A DNA stretch of 64,000 nucleotides from Zingiber officinale (Eukaryota > Streptophyta > Magnoliopsida > Zingiberales > Zingiberaceae), in assembly GCF_018446385.1 (NCBI RefSeq), contig NC_055991.1, forward strand, positions 94,905,712-94,969,711. The letters run 5' to 3'. Below the pieces are notes generated by a model. The model had not been told where the DNA came from and made no database searches. It worked only from the letters and a program-made list of their open reading frames with translations. A program made the translations under genes and the position numbers. Positions 10,024 to 19,863 of this stretch are shown one piece after another (the first letter of the stretch is position 1; each line of letters starts with the position of its first letter).

Positions 10024-13000
10024 TCAGATTCGATAAGGCTGTAAATGATTAGCGCTCCAAGGGCGCTCCAAAATTCTCCCCTCAGCATCTTGGAGATAGT
10101 ATAAGCCTGATGTGAGCTTTTCTACCACTTTGTAAGGTCCTCCCCATTGTGGCACCAACTTACTGACATCTCCGACAGGTTTAATTCGCTTCCACACCAA
10201 ATCCCCTACTTGGAAAAATCTGGGGATGACTCTTTTGTTATAGTTCTGTCTCATCCGCTGTCAATATGATACAAGACGAGTAGCAACTTTATCTCTAACT
10301 TCTTCTATCAAATCTAGCTCCATGAGTCGTCGACCCTCATTGTCCCCATCATATAATTGTCTTCTGTCGGATTCTACTCCCACCTCGATGGGAACTACTG
10401 CTTCTCCCCCGTAGACTAATTGAAAAGGAGTGATGCCTGTAGCTTCTCGAGGCGTTGTACAATATGCCCAAAGAACACTGGGTAATTCATCTACCCAGCT
10501 ACTTCCGACATGATCCAATTTGGTCTTTAAACCTCTTAGGATTTCCCTATTGGTTACTTCTGCTTGACCATTACTTTGTGGATAAGCCACAGAGGTGAAG
10601 GCTTGGATAATGTCGTAGCTGTTGCACCAGTCTAAAATCCTATCCCCTTGGAATTGCCTTCCATTATCAGAGACCAATTTATGAGGAATGCCAAATCTGC
10701 AAATTATATTTTTCCATAAGCATTTAATGACTGCATCTTCAGTAATCCGAGCAAGTGGTTCTGCCTCCATCCATTTAGAAAAATAGTCCACTGCTACCAA
10801 TAAGAACCTTCTTTAGGCAGCTGCCATAGGAAACAGACCTACTATGTCCATGCCCCATTGATCGAAGGGACATGAAACTATAGAGGTTCTTAATAACTGT
10901 GTGGGATGATGTGATATATTTTGATGTTTTTGACAAGAAATACAAGTTCTTACCAGCTGGTTGGCATCTTCATGTAGAGTGGGCCAAAAATAACCTGCTA
11001 ACAGAATTTTGTGAGCCAGAGATCTCCCTCCTATATGACTACCACATGAACCTTGATGAACTTCTTGTAAAATAAACTGTATATCTTCTGTGCCAATACA
11101 CTTGAGTAAAGGTCTGGAAAAAGCTCTTTTATATAATTGTTCTCCTATCATAGTATACTGGGCAGCTCTTTTCTTAAATACCTTGGCTTGTTCTGTACTG
11201 CTGGGAAGAATACCTTGTTGTAGATATAATATGATCTGAGCCCTCCGATCACTTTGAATTTCTGCTTCAGCATGTCTTTCAATACAAGAGACCAACATAG
11301 TTTGTTCTACGGGCCTATCTAAACTCCATGGCACTATAGTAAAGGCCAATTTAGCCAATTCATCTGCTACTTGATTTTCAGATCTAGGAACCTTTTGTAA
11401 TTTACTTCTTGAAATTGGGACTTCAACCTATCAAATGCTTCGGCATATAACTTAAGCCTATCATTATTGATTTCAAAATTACCTGATAGTTGTTGAGCTG
11501 CTAACTGAGAATCAGAATAGATAAGGACTCGAGCCGCTCCTATATGCCGAGCAGCTTGCAAGCCGGCTATTAGGGCTTCATATTCTGCTTCATTGTTGGT
11601 AGCTCTGTAATTCAACCTGATGGAGAGTTGAAGTCTGTCTTCCCTTGGAGATATAAGAAGAATACCGATTCTGTTGCCCTGTCTAGTTGAAGAGCCATCC
11701 ACATAAACTTTCCAGGTGTTTTCTTCCTCAGGGCGTTGAACTTCTATAATGAAGTCTGCTAGAGCTTGTGCCTTGATGGTCGAGCGAGGTTGATATTGGA
11801 TATCATATTCCCCAAGTTCAGTTGTCCATTTGATCAATCGTCCTGATGCCTCTGGGTTGAGTAATACCCGTCCGAGAGTACTGTTAGTTAATACAATAAT
11901 CTCATGTGCTAAGAAATATGGGCGCAACCTCTGAGCAGTCAATACTAGGGCGTAAGCTAATTTTTCTAGTGTAGTGTATCTATACTCAGCTCCTTTTAAT
12001 AAATGACTAGAAAAATATACAGGTTGTTGCTCCTTTCCCTCTTGTCTAACTAGTACAGAGCCTACGGCGTTTTCATTAGCCGACAAGTATACCCACAGAG
12101 TTTCTCCTACTATAGGTTTAGCCAACACAGGGAGAGTGACCAAATAATCTTTCAATTCTTGGAAAGCCATATCACATTCCTCATTCCACTGAAACTTATT
12201 AGCCTTTCTGAGTATTTTAAAGAAATGAAAACTACGATCAGCCGATCTAGAAATAAATCTAGACAAGGCTGTGATTCGGCCTGTCAATCTTTGAGCTTCC
12301 CTCATATTGCGCGGTGGTTCCATGTTCTGCAGTGCCTTGACCTTGCTCGGGTTGGCCTCTATCCCCCATTCGGACACTATATATCCCAGGAATTTTCCTC
12401 CCTTCACGCCGAACAAGCATTTGCTTAGATTTAACTTGAGCCCGTATTGTCTTAAGGTCTCGCAAGTTTCCTCTACATCCCTGCACAGATCAGCAGCTTG
12501 AAGAGACTTAATTAAGATGTCATCAACATATACTTCCATATTTCTACCAATCTGCTTCTGGAAAACCTTATTCATAAGCCTTTGATAAGTTGCTCCTGCA
12601 TTTTTTAGTCCGAAGGGCATAACATTATAATAATAAGTACCTTCAGATGTTATAAAACTGACCTTTTCCTGATCCTCTTTAGCCAAAGGAACTTGATGAT
12701 AGCCTTGATAAGCGTCCAACATAGAGATATATTTGCATCCAGCGGTGGAGTCAACAAGCTGATCAATCCTGGGTAATGGATAATAGTCCTTCGGGCAAGC
12801 TTTGTTGAGATCCCGTAAGTCAATGCACACTCGCCATTTATTTCTTGATTTAGAGACTAATACCACATTAGCCAACCAGCTTGGAAACTGTACTTCCCTA
12901 ATGTATCCTGCCTCCATAAGTTTGGTTATTTCTTCTTTGATGATTTGATTTTGTTCCGCGCTAAAACTTCTTTTTCTTTGCATAACCGGGCGGGCATCTG

Positions 13001-13895
13001 GGAAGACATGCAAGGAATGTTCCATGACGGTAGGAGAAACGCCCGAGACTTCTTTGGGAGTCCAGGCAAATACATCATTATTCTTCTTCAAACATTGTAC
13101 TAATTCAGCCTTCAGAGTAGGCTCAAGATCGGCCGCGATATACGTAGTAGCTTCAGGTCGACCGGCCTGGATATGAACTTCTTCTTTCTCTTCATAAACC
13201 AGGACGGGCCATTTTTCCCTAATGGCGTTAACCTCCATTGTTTGAATCTTTCGGGCGGTGTTAGCTTCAGCTCGAATTATCTCTACATAACATTTTCGGG
13301 CTGTCTTCTGATCGCCTCTCACTTCAGGAAACTTGATCTTCTGACAAAAAGTAGAAACGACCGCCTTAAACTCGTTTAAGGCAGGTCGACCCAATATCAC
13401 ATTGTAAGAGGATGGAGCGTCTACCACCATAAAATAAGATCTCCTGGTTCTCATCAGAGGCTCTTCTCCCAGTGAAATGACCAACTTTATTTGACCTAAA
13501 GGTTGTACTTCATTGCCCGTGAATCCATACAGCGGAGTAACGATTTGTTGAAGTTCACTTGGGTCAATTTGTAGCTGATCGAAAGCCTTCTTGAATATAA
13601 TATTGTCGGAACTACCCGTGTCTATGAAGGTACGAGCAATGGCGTAGTTGGCTATCACAGCTTTGATGATCAAGGCATCATCATGAGGTATTTCTACCCC
13701 CTCAAGATCTCTGGGCCCGAAACTTATTTCAGGGTCGGCTGCTCGTTCTATGCTGCACCCTACTGCATGAATCTCCAATCTTCGGGCATGTGCTTTTCTG
13801 GCTCTATTAGAATCCCCATCAGTGGGTCCGCCCGCAATCATATTGATATTGCCTCGAGCAGCATTGTTTCTGTTTTCTTCCTGTCGAGTCACCAC
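10024..13895 (-). pseudogene. Tat pol: protease, RT, RNase H, second RNase H, integrase
   Basis: Frame 13895 to 11367 (842 aa) holds the protease with DTGSS at residues 92-96, then RT with DLRDLNKACPKD (359-370), MPFGLKNA (426-433) and YVDD (456-459). Next comes a first RNase H (about 569-680) whose usual first Asp position reads YLSAN, so it is probably inactive. A second RNase H follows, with YVDGSS (731-736), NNEAEYEAL (768-776) and YSDSQL (793-798). A frameshift near 11397 leads into 11358-10813, with an HHCC zinc-binding segment (H...H...CISC). The integrase core then follows with VDYFSKW, SDNGRQF and NGQAEVTNRE. The C-terminal GDLVWKR...GPYKV module is at 10254-10024. In-frame stops: TAA 10813-10815 and TGA 10261-10263. 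The dual RNase H is the Tat hallmark. Confidence 0.9.
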
Positions 13896-15194
13896 AGCTT
13901 CAGAAGGTGCTTTTTCTGATACTTGACTGGTACCGGCCGTGACTGGTATTGCCTATTGCCGAGGTTCGACCGGGCGATATTCCAGTTTGAGTGGACTTTG
14001 TTGCCTGGGGTATTGCTGTCGATAATAGTTCTGCCTCTGATACCACTCCCTATTGGCTCGTCTATTTCTTAAAACAAAACAATCTTCAGTATGATGACTG
14101 TTAGTTTTATGATAAGTGCATCATCTCCTTGGTGCCTCTGGCTGTATCTCCACATGTTGTACAACTTATGGACGATGAGGTGGATGAGTTACTCTAGGCC
14201 CTCTTGGTGGAGGCACGGGGGCCGGAGCTTTCTCCTTGACCTGTGTAGGGGAAGAGGTAGGACCTTCCTTCCTACGAGCAGCTTGAGCTTCTTCTACATT
14301 AATAAACTCAGTAGCCCGCTCAATCAGGGAATCAAAATTAACATGGGGATTTCTTACCAAATCTTTAAAGAAATCATTATCATTTAAACCTTGAGAGAAA
14401 GCGCTTACTAATATTTCAGTAGTAGCATTAGGTACATCAATAGCTACCTGATTGAACCTTTTGATGTATGCTCGGATAGACTCTTTAGACGCTTGCTTGA
14501 TTGAAAACAAACTCCAAGGAGTCTTATGATACCTTTTGTTGCTGGAGAAATGGTGTAGAAAGACTTTCTTGAAATCTTTAAATTTCCGAATAGATTTTTC
14601 TGGTAATCTTTTGAACCAGCGTTGTGCAGCTCCTCCGAGGGTAGTGAGAAACATCCGACACTTCACTTCATCAGAGAATTGTTGTAATAATGCTACATTC
14701 TTGAATTTCAACAGATGATCTTCTGGATCTGTCATTCTAGTATATTCTCCGATCTGCAGATTTTGATACGGCTTAGGAAGCGGATCATCCAGTACACTTT
14801 GAGAGAATGGGGAGATGACCTTCTCTGGTGAGCTGTCACTAGTTATCATTTTGAGCTTACGCTTTTCTCTATCTGGTGCTTCGCCAGAGGACTCTTGGAA
14901 CACGGGCCTCTTGCCCCCTTGATCCATGGGAGTGCGAAGAAAGGCTCGTGGCCGTCTTGACGGAGAAACAGCAGTTGGAGGAAAATACGCATGTTCTTCT
15001 TCTTCCAGCTCTTTTCCTTTCCGATGCTCGGTGGTCGATATTGTCGGATGATGAACCGTTGGTAGAGTAGCTCCAGTGTGGGCTTGCAGTTGTTGTTGTT
15101 GCTGTTGTAAGGCTTTCTGAACATGAGAATCGATGAGGAAATCCAAATCCTCACGACTGATAGTGAGTAGGTTTGATTTTCCGGCTTCTTCCAT
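13896..15194 (-). pseudogene. Tat gag (capsid and nucleocapsid)
   Basis: ATG at 15194. The retrotransposon gag domain lies at about residues 130-290, with the typical segment FLTTLGGAAQRWFKRLP. It is followed by a basic, Pro-rich tail. The same frame continues past TAA 14166-14168, TGA 14121-14123 and TAG 13953-13955 straight into the protease. Gag and pol were therefore once one reading frame, now cut by three stops. A zinc-knuckle-like C-H-H-C segment (CTYHKTNSHHTEDC) is encoded at 14079-14120, between the stops. A poly-Gln tract (residues 31-35) follows the N-terminal helix. Gag would package element RNA in cytoplasmic virus-like particles; this copy cannot make it intact. Confidence 0.88.
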
Positions 15195-15220
15195 CCTGTA
15201 GTCTCAGATTCAGGTGAAGT

Positions 15221-15240
15221 TTCCCACAGACGACGCCAAA
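15221..15240 (-). other. Tat primer-binding site
   Basis: Minus strand reads TTTGGCGTCGTCTGTGGGAA, two bases inside the LTR end. This is the primer-binding sequence type usual in plant Tat-lineage elements (TGGCGCCGTCTGTGGG-like), not the initiator-tRNA type seen in the other elements here. Confidence 0.75.
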
Positions 15241-15666
15241 TTTGATCCTGTCTGAGAAGCTGGACACGACGGAGATTCGGAAGAAAGAAACCCACCGTGC
15301 AGGTGAAGAATGACGTACGCCAAATACCGATCCGAGAAACCCAAAGCGGATCGAGAAGAAGTAGAGTCACCCGAGGTTTCTTCGTATGGAGACCTGATGA
15401 TGAAGAAGAAAACCAAATCTGAAGAGAAGAAACCCAGATCCAAAGCTTCCAGGACTTCCTGCGCACAAGAGACCAACCAATACTATCGTCAGTGACCTAA
15501 GACCGGGGTGGGAATCCCTGGCTAGGCCCTCCGACTCTCAAGTCAGTGATCTCTCTTGGTGTGGAAGAAAGAGGAAGAAGATGAACAGTAGTTGAAAATT
15601 AGGGTTATGGATGTGCGCGATGATGTGAACTTGTGAACTTACCTTGCCAACGGAGAGGATTTCCCC

Positions 15667-15673
15667 TTTTATA
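15667..15673 (-). promoter_or_regulatory. TATA box of Tat LTR
   Basis: Minus strand GTTGTATAAAAGGGGAAA, about 370 bp downstream of the 39-bp repeat array and upstream of the probable R region. Confidence 0.65.
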
Positions 15674-16039
15674 CAACTTCATATAACCTCCGTAGTCATG
15701 AAGTGGACCCCGGTTTGTTAGAGTTTGTTATGAGATGACGTCATCTGTGTACTTGTGATGAATTACTTTTTAAGGAATCTTTTTTTACCCCAGATGTACC
15801 TTCTTTGTCGTTTAGCACCTGCAAAATAATATAAAAATACATTTCCCACCAAAATATATTTTCTGTCATATATTTGCATATTATAAATATCTCTATCATT
15901 TCACCCTTTCTGCTGTAATTAATTCCATGTACCAATATTCCTTATATCTATCGAAGTCAATATATTCTATCAAGTGTTTTTCTCAGTCGCGGGTCAATCG
16001 ATCGGTCTTGGTTTTCTTTCTGGGAGGTATATTTCGGTC

Positions 16040-17040
16040 AATATAGACTTATCTCTTATGTACCGGTCGATATTAACCTAGCTCTGCATAGGAAGTATGT
16101 CTCATCCGACATTAGCCTAACTCCATCCCAGCGGTATGTCACGGCGGATATTAGCCTAGCTTTGCTTAGGAGGTATGTCTCGGCCGATATTAGCCTAATT
16201 CCGCCCCAGCGATATGTCCCGGCCGATATTAGCCTAGCTCTGCTTAGGAAGTATGTCTCGGCCGATATTAACCTAGCTCTGCTTAGGAGGTATGTCTCGG
16301 CCGATATTAATCTAACTCTGCCTAGGAAGTATGTCTCACCCAATATTAGCCTAGCACCACCCCAGCGATATGTCCGGGCCGATATTAACCTAGCTCTGCT
16401 TAGGAGGTATGTCTCGGCCGATATTAGCCTAATTCTGCCCCAGCGATATGTCCCGGCGGATATTAGCCTAGCTTTGCTTAGGAGGTATGTCTCGACCGAT
16501 ATTAACCTAATTCTGCCCCAGCGATATGTCCCGCCCGATATTAGCCTAGCTCTGCTTAGGAAGTATGTCTCGGCCGATATTAAACTAGCTCTGCTTAGGA
16601 GGTATGTCTCGGCCGATATTAACCTAGCTCTGCCTAGGATGTATGATTAACTCTGCCTAGGAAGTATGTCTCACCCAATATTAGCCTAGCTCCGCCCCAG
16701 CGATATATCCCGGCCGATATTAACCTAGCTCTACTTAGGAGGTATGTCTCGGCCGATATTAGCCTAATTCCGCCCCAGCGATATGTCCCGGCGGATATTA
16801 GTCTAACTTTGCTTAGGAGGTATGTCTCGATCGATATTAGCCTAATTCTGCCCCAGCGATATGTCCCGGCCGATATTAGCCTAGCTCTGCTTAGGAAGTA
16901 TGTCTCAGCCGATATTAACCTAGCTCTGCTTAGGAGGTATGTCTCGGCCGATATTAACCAAGCTTTGCTTAGGAGGTATGTCTCGGCCGATATTAGTCTA
17001 ACTCTTCCTAGGAAGTATGTCTCGGCTGATATTGGCCTAT
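16040..17040 (-). repeat. 39-bp tandem repeats in Tat LTR U3, about 25 copies
   Basis: Unit GGTATGTCTCGGCCGATATTAACCTAGCTCTGCTTAGGA (39 bp) with a second subtype, in which GCCCCAGCGATATGTCCCGGCC replaces the GCTTAGGAGGTATGTCTCGGCC part. The subtypes alternate in places, giving a 78-117 bp higher-order order. The core CGGCCGATATT is present in nearly every unit. The 39-bp period keeps both strands open (13-residue repeats), which explains the long meaningless frames here. The array lies upstream of the LTR TATA box, an enhancer-like position. Confidence 0.9.
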
Positions 17041-17058
17041 GAAACCTTACCCATATCA

Positions 17059-19828
17059 CTACTCATGCTCATCTAATAGCAAAACACTAAAATAATCTGC
17101 ATACTCATGATATACAAGAATAAATCTGTATGCTGGAAATAAAACTAAACATGTGAAAGCTGCTCATCTAATAGGTAAACATGAAAAACTACTTATCTAC
17201 TAGATAAACATGATAGAATAAAGAACTAAACTTGCTGTTTTTTAGAACTATATGAAACTTATTTCATTTGTTCAAAACTTATACTTATATACTTCAAAAT
17301 AATAATCAACTTCTCTTGGGCCCAGGCGTAGTACCATCTTATACACGTTCCCTAATAGGTTGGGGTAGCGAGCCACCAATCCTAAAAGAGTAGACCTTGG
17401 TCTACCATGGCCAAGACCTTGGAATTGGACACCTGCATTTTATTTAACGACAACCTTGGAAGTCAGGTACTAGCATCTTAAAAGTAAAATACTTATTATC
17501 TTTTATTACTTCTTCTTTAAATGCCTTGGCATTTTAATAAGCACCTTGTGTGCCAAAATCCCTAAAGTCTTGACTTTGGGATCTACTTAAGGCCTTAGAC
17601 TTTTTCTTTCTTTTCTTTATCTTTCTTATACTTTTCTTAAACTAAAAATACTGTATTACTTAACAAGATTTGTACTATGATACTTAACAAAAATCTACAT
17701 ACTATGCTAATCAAAATTCTGCATACTATACAAAAGAAACTAGAAACTAATTGCTTTAAAAGGAAAGCAAATCTGAACTCTCTAAGCATGCTACAATAAA
17801 AATAAGTCAAAGGAAAGCAAATCTGAACTCTCTAAGCATGCTACAATAAACATAAATCTAAGAGGACTGCCCATGCAAAGCTAAAGAAAAATGAACACAA
17901 ATCATGCTCAGCTAAGGGTAAAATGACAACAAAACAAAGGAATCGATGTTGCATAGCTAAAGGGCCGACTGGTTATACCTGTCGAACTAGCAGGGAAATC
18001 AAAACAACCTAGGATGCATAGTAGGGAAATATCTAAATCTGCAATACTTAGAAAGAATCTGTTCATGTTCAAGAAACCAAGAAACTAACACTACATGCTT
18101 TAAATAAAGGTTGTTCTTGCCTTTTTGAGTAGCAAGGAAAATGCTAAATCCATTCTAACTAAATAAAGGGCTGTTCTTGGATAAGGAACTACTCATGCTT
18201 ATTTAAAAAACTTTCCTGCTTAAAAACAAAACTGTGAAATTCTGAAACTGAATTGCATATTGAAATGCAAAGGAAACTAAGCAACTGAAATGCAAAGAAA
18301 CCAAGCACTGGAATGCTAGATAAGGTAGCAAAATAAGCTAACTCCGAATTATTATAACAAGGTTGTTCATGCTAACCAAGGAAAACAAGGAACTCAGAAC
18401 TGAAATGCTGGAAATTTGGACTGATCGACCTTATTGAGTTAACACAGGAAGGTCTAAACAGTAAGCTCAAGGAGGGATGTTCATATTCAAGAATAGCACC
18501 AAAAACTAATATTGCCACTTAAATAACCTGCAGATCATGCCTACTAATTAACCAAGATTACCTAAACTTAAAATGCTAAAGATCAAGGGCTGTTTATGCC
18601 CATCTGCACGGCCCAAAAGAAAGCAAACTTGCTGGAATTTATGGGCAGTAGGTGGATATGCAGGGATACAACACTGAAGATCTACAGACATGCTTAAAAC
18701 ATGAACTACATGCTAGAATTAGAGGGTTGTTCGTGGTTGCAGAAATGCAAATAAAACTGGGAAAATACACCTAACTTTACCAGTCATAAGAATCCAGAAC
18801 TATACAAGATATAGAAGAACATGATAGCATAACAAGAACAAAATCTGAACCTTACCAGCTTCATTAATCCGAACAATACAAGGCTACATAGACTAAACTA
18901 AGGCACTTCCATAATTGCAAACATGCACTGTTCATATTAATTGAAGCAAGGAAACAAACCAACCTTAGCAATTCGGCTAGATAATCAGAGCATAGAAAGA
19001 AAAGCCCTAGCATATAGTTCTACTCGGCACAGAAAAATCCGAAAGCAAGGAAATGAAAACCGAAAGTTCGGAGCAACTCCTACCACAGGTGAGTAGTACT
19101 TACCCTTGTTCTTGCACTTATAGCCGACGGAATGTTCTAGGGTTCGGAGGAGGTGAAAATCTCAACGATCCCTTCCTGTCCGCATGCCCTCCTCGACGGG
19201 ATGACCTTGCTTCTTCGTTGCCATCGCCCGAGAGGAGGATCCCTAACCTTGGCTACGCCTTCGCCCAAGAAGAATCGCTTAAAGAAGGGAAACGACACCG
19301 TCGCAGGAGGAAGAAAGGGAAAACGGGATTTAGGGTTTGCATCGGGCGCAGGAAAAGGATTAAATCCTTATACTTAGGGTTTTTTATTACTTACTATACC
19401 TTTAATATTTGTCGCTCTTTCCTTAGTCAACAATGGCTGCGTGAACACTTGGTTGCCTGCGTTCTGCTTAAAGCTCGGCTCGTGGGTTCAAATCTCGACT
19501 GCAACCCTTTTCTTCCTATTATTTCCTGTTATTAACTTCTACTACTTATATAAATTTTGTTCTCTATATGTTAACAAAAAGGTCGCGGAACAATTGACTG
19601 GCTGGATTCGGTTAAGGTCGGGTTCGGTCCGAGGTCCACGGTTCGAATCTCGGCTTCAACATTATTTTTGTCGGACCTTCTTTCGTTTAGTAAAAATACC
19701 TAACGACATCCAAAAATTACATAAAACTACTCTAAAAATTTCTAAAAATCTCTAGAATATTTTAAAAGTATTTTCAAATATTTTTAAGGACATTTAGAAC
19801 TCGAAATAGGAAAAGTTGGGTCGTTACA
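17059..19828 (-). mobile_element. 3' LTR of chromovirus A, truncated by Tat insertion
   Basis: Near-identical to 24341-27098 along its whole length, including ACCCCAACCTATTAGGGAAC-type sequence (minus strand) near 17340 and the terminal GGGTCGTTACA. The left edge at 17059 is the Tat junction. Confidence 0.9.
19435..19506 (+). other. 72-nt tRNA-like sequence inside chromovirus LTR, antisense
   Basis: Starts GGCTGCG and ends TGCAACC, so six of seven acceptor-stem positions can pair. It has a TTGGTTGCC D-loop-like part and GGGTTCAAATC matching a B box and T-loop. A second B-box sequence, GGTTCGAATC, lies at 19645. The equivalent in the other LTR is 26705-26776. The T stem is poor, so this is a decayed tRNA-derived sequence rather than a working tRNA gene. 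Confidence 0.45.
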
Positions 19829-19845
19829 ATCCCTCATATCTTATA
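19829..19845 (-). other. Polypurine tract of chromovirus A
   Basis: Minus strand AAGATATGAGGGAT immediately before the TGTAACGACCC start of the 3' LTR. It is the expected plus-strand priming site. Confidence 0.65.
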
Positions 19846-19863
19846 AAAAGTTTATCCTCGAAC

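Larger units (their letters stand above)
1..17058 (-). mobile_element. Ty3/gypsy retrotransposon, Tat lineage, 3' end outside window
   Basis: Large element read on the minus strand: LTR 15243-17058, primer-binding site 15221-15240, gag, then PR-RT-RNase H-second RNase H-integrase, a 3' region with an 81-bp array, and two antisense ORFs. Assignment to Tat rests on three visible traits: the second (archaeal-like) RNase H before integrase, the long 3' region after pol, and antisense ORFs of the gypsy-type transposase family. The right boundary is sharp. Sequence up to 17058 is unique to this element, and sequence from 17059 matches the chromovirus LTR from 24341. More than 17 kb is present and the 3' LTR is still not reached, so the element is in the Ogre/Retand size class. 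It carries a later solo-LTR insertion at 5361-7133. Confidence 0.85.
15243..17058 (-). mobile_element. 5' LTR of Tat element, 1816 bp
   Basis: On the minus strand it begins TGATATGG (17058) and ends GGATCA (15243), next to the primer-binding site. The TGAT...ATCA ends form the short terminal palindrome. U3 carries a 39-bp array (16040-17040). A TATA box (TATAAAA on minus, 15667-15673) places the U3/R border near 15640. Right of 17058 the sequence switches to the chromovirus LTR, beginning CTACT, the predicted 5-bp target duplication. The partner LTR is not in the window, so the divergence of the pair cannot be read. Confidence 0.85.

Noticed and set aside
16056..17059. ORFs on both strands with 13-residue repeats
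   Set aside because: A 39-bp LTR repeat without stops on either strand. Not a gene.
19053..19535. 160-aa ORF, also at 26323-26805, with a partial match at 60169-60471
   Set aside because: Antisense to the transcribed LTR leader. Similarity follows from LTR nucleotide identity, and the B copy aligns only in the first third. No domain recognised.
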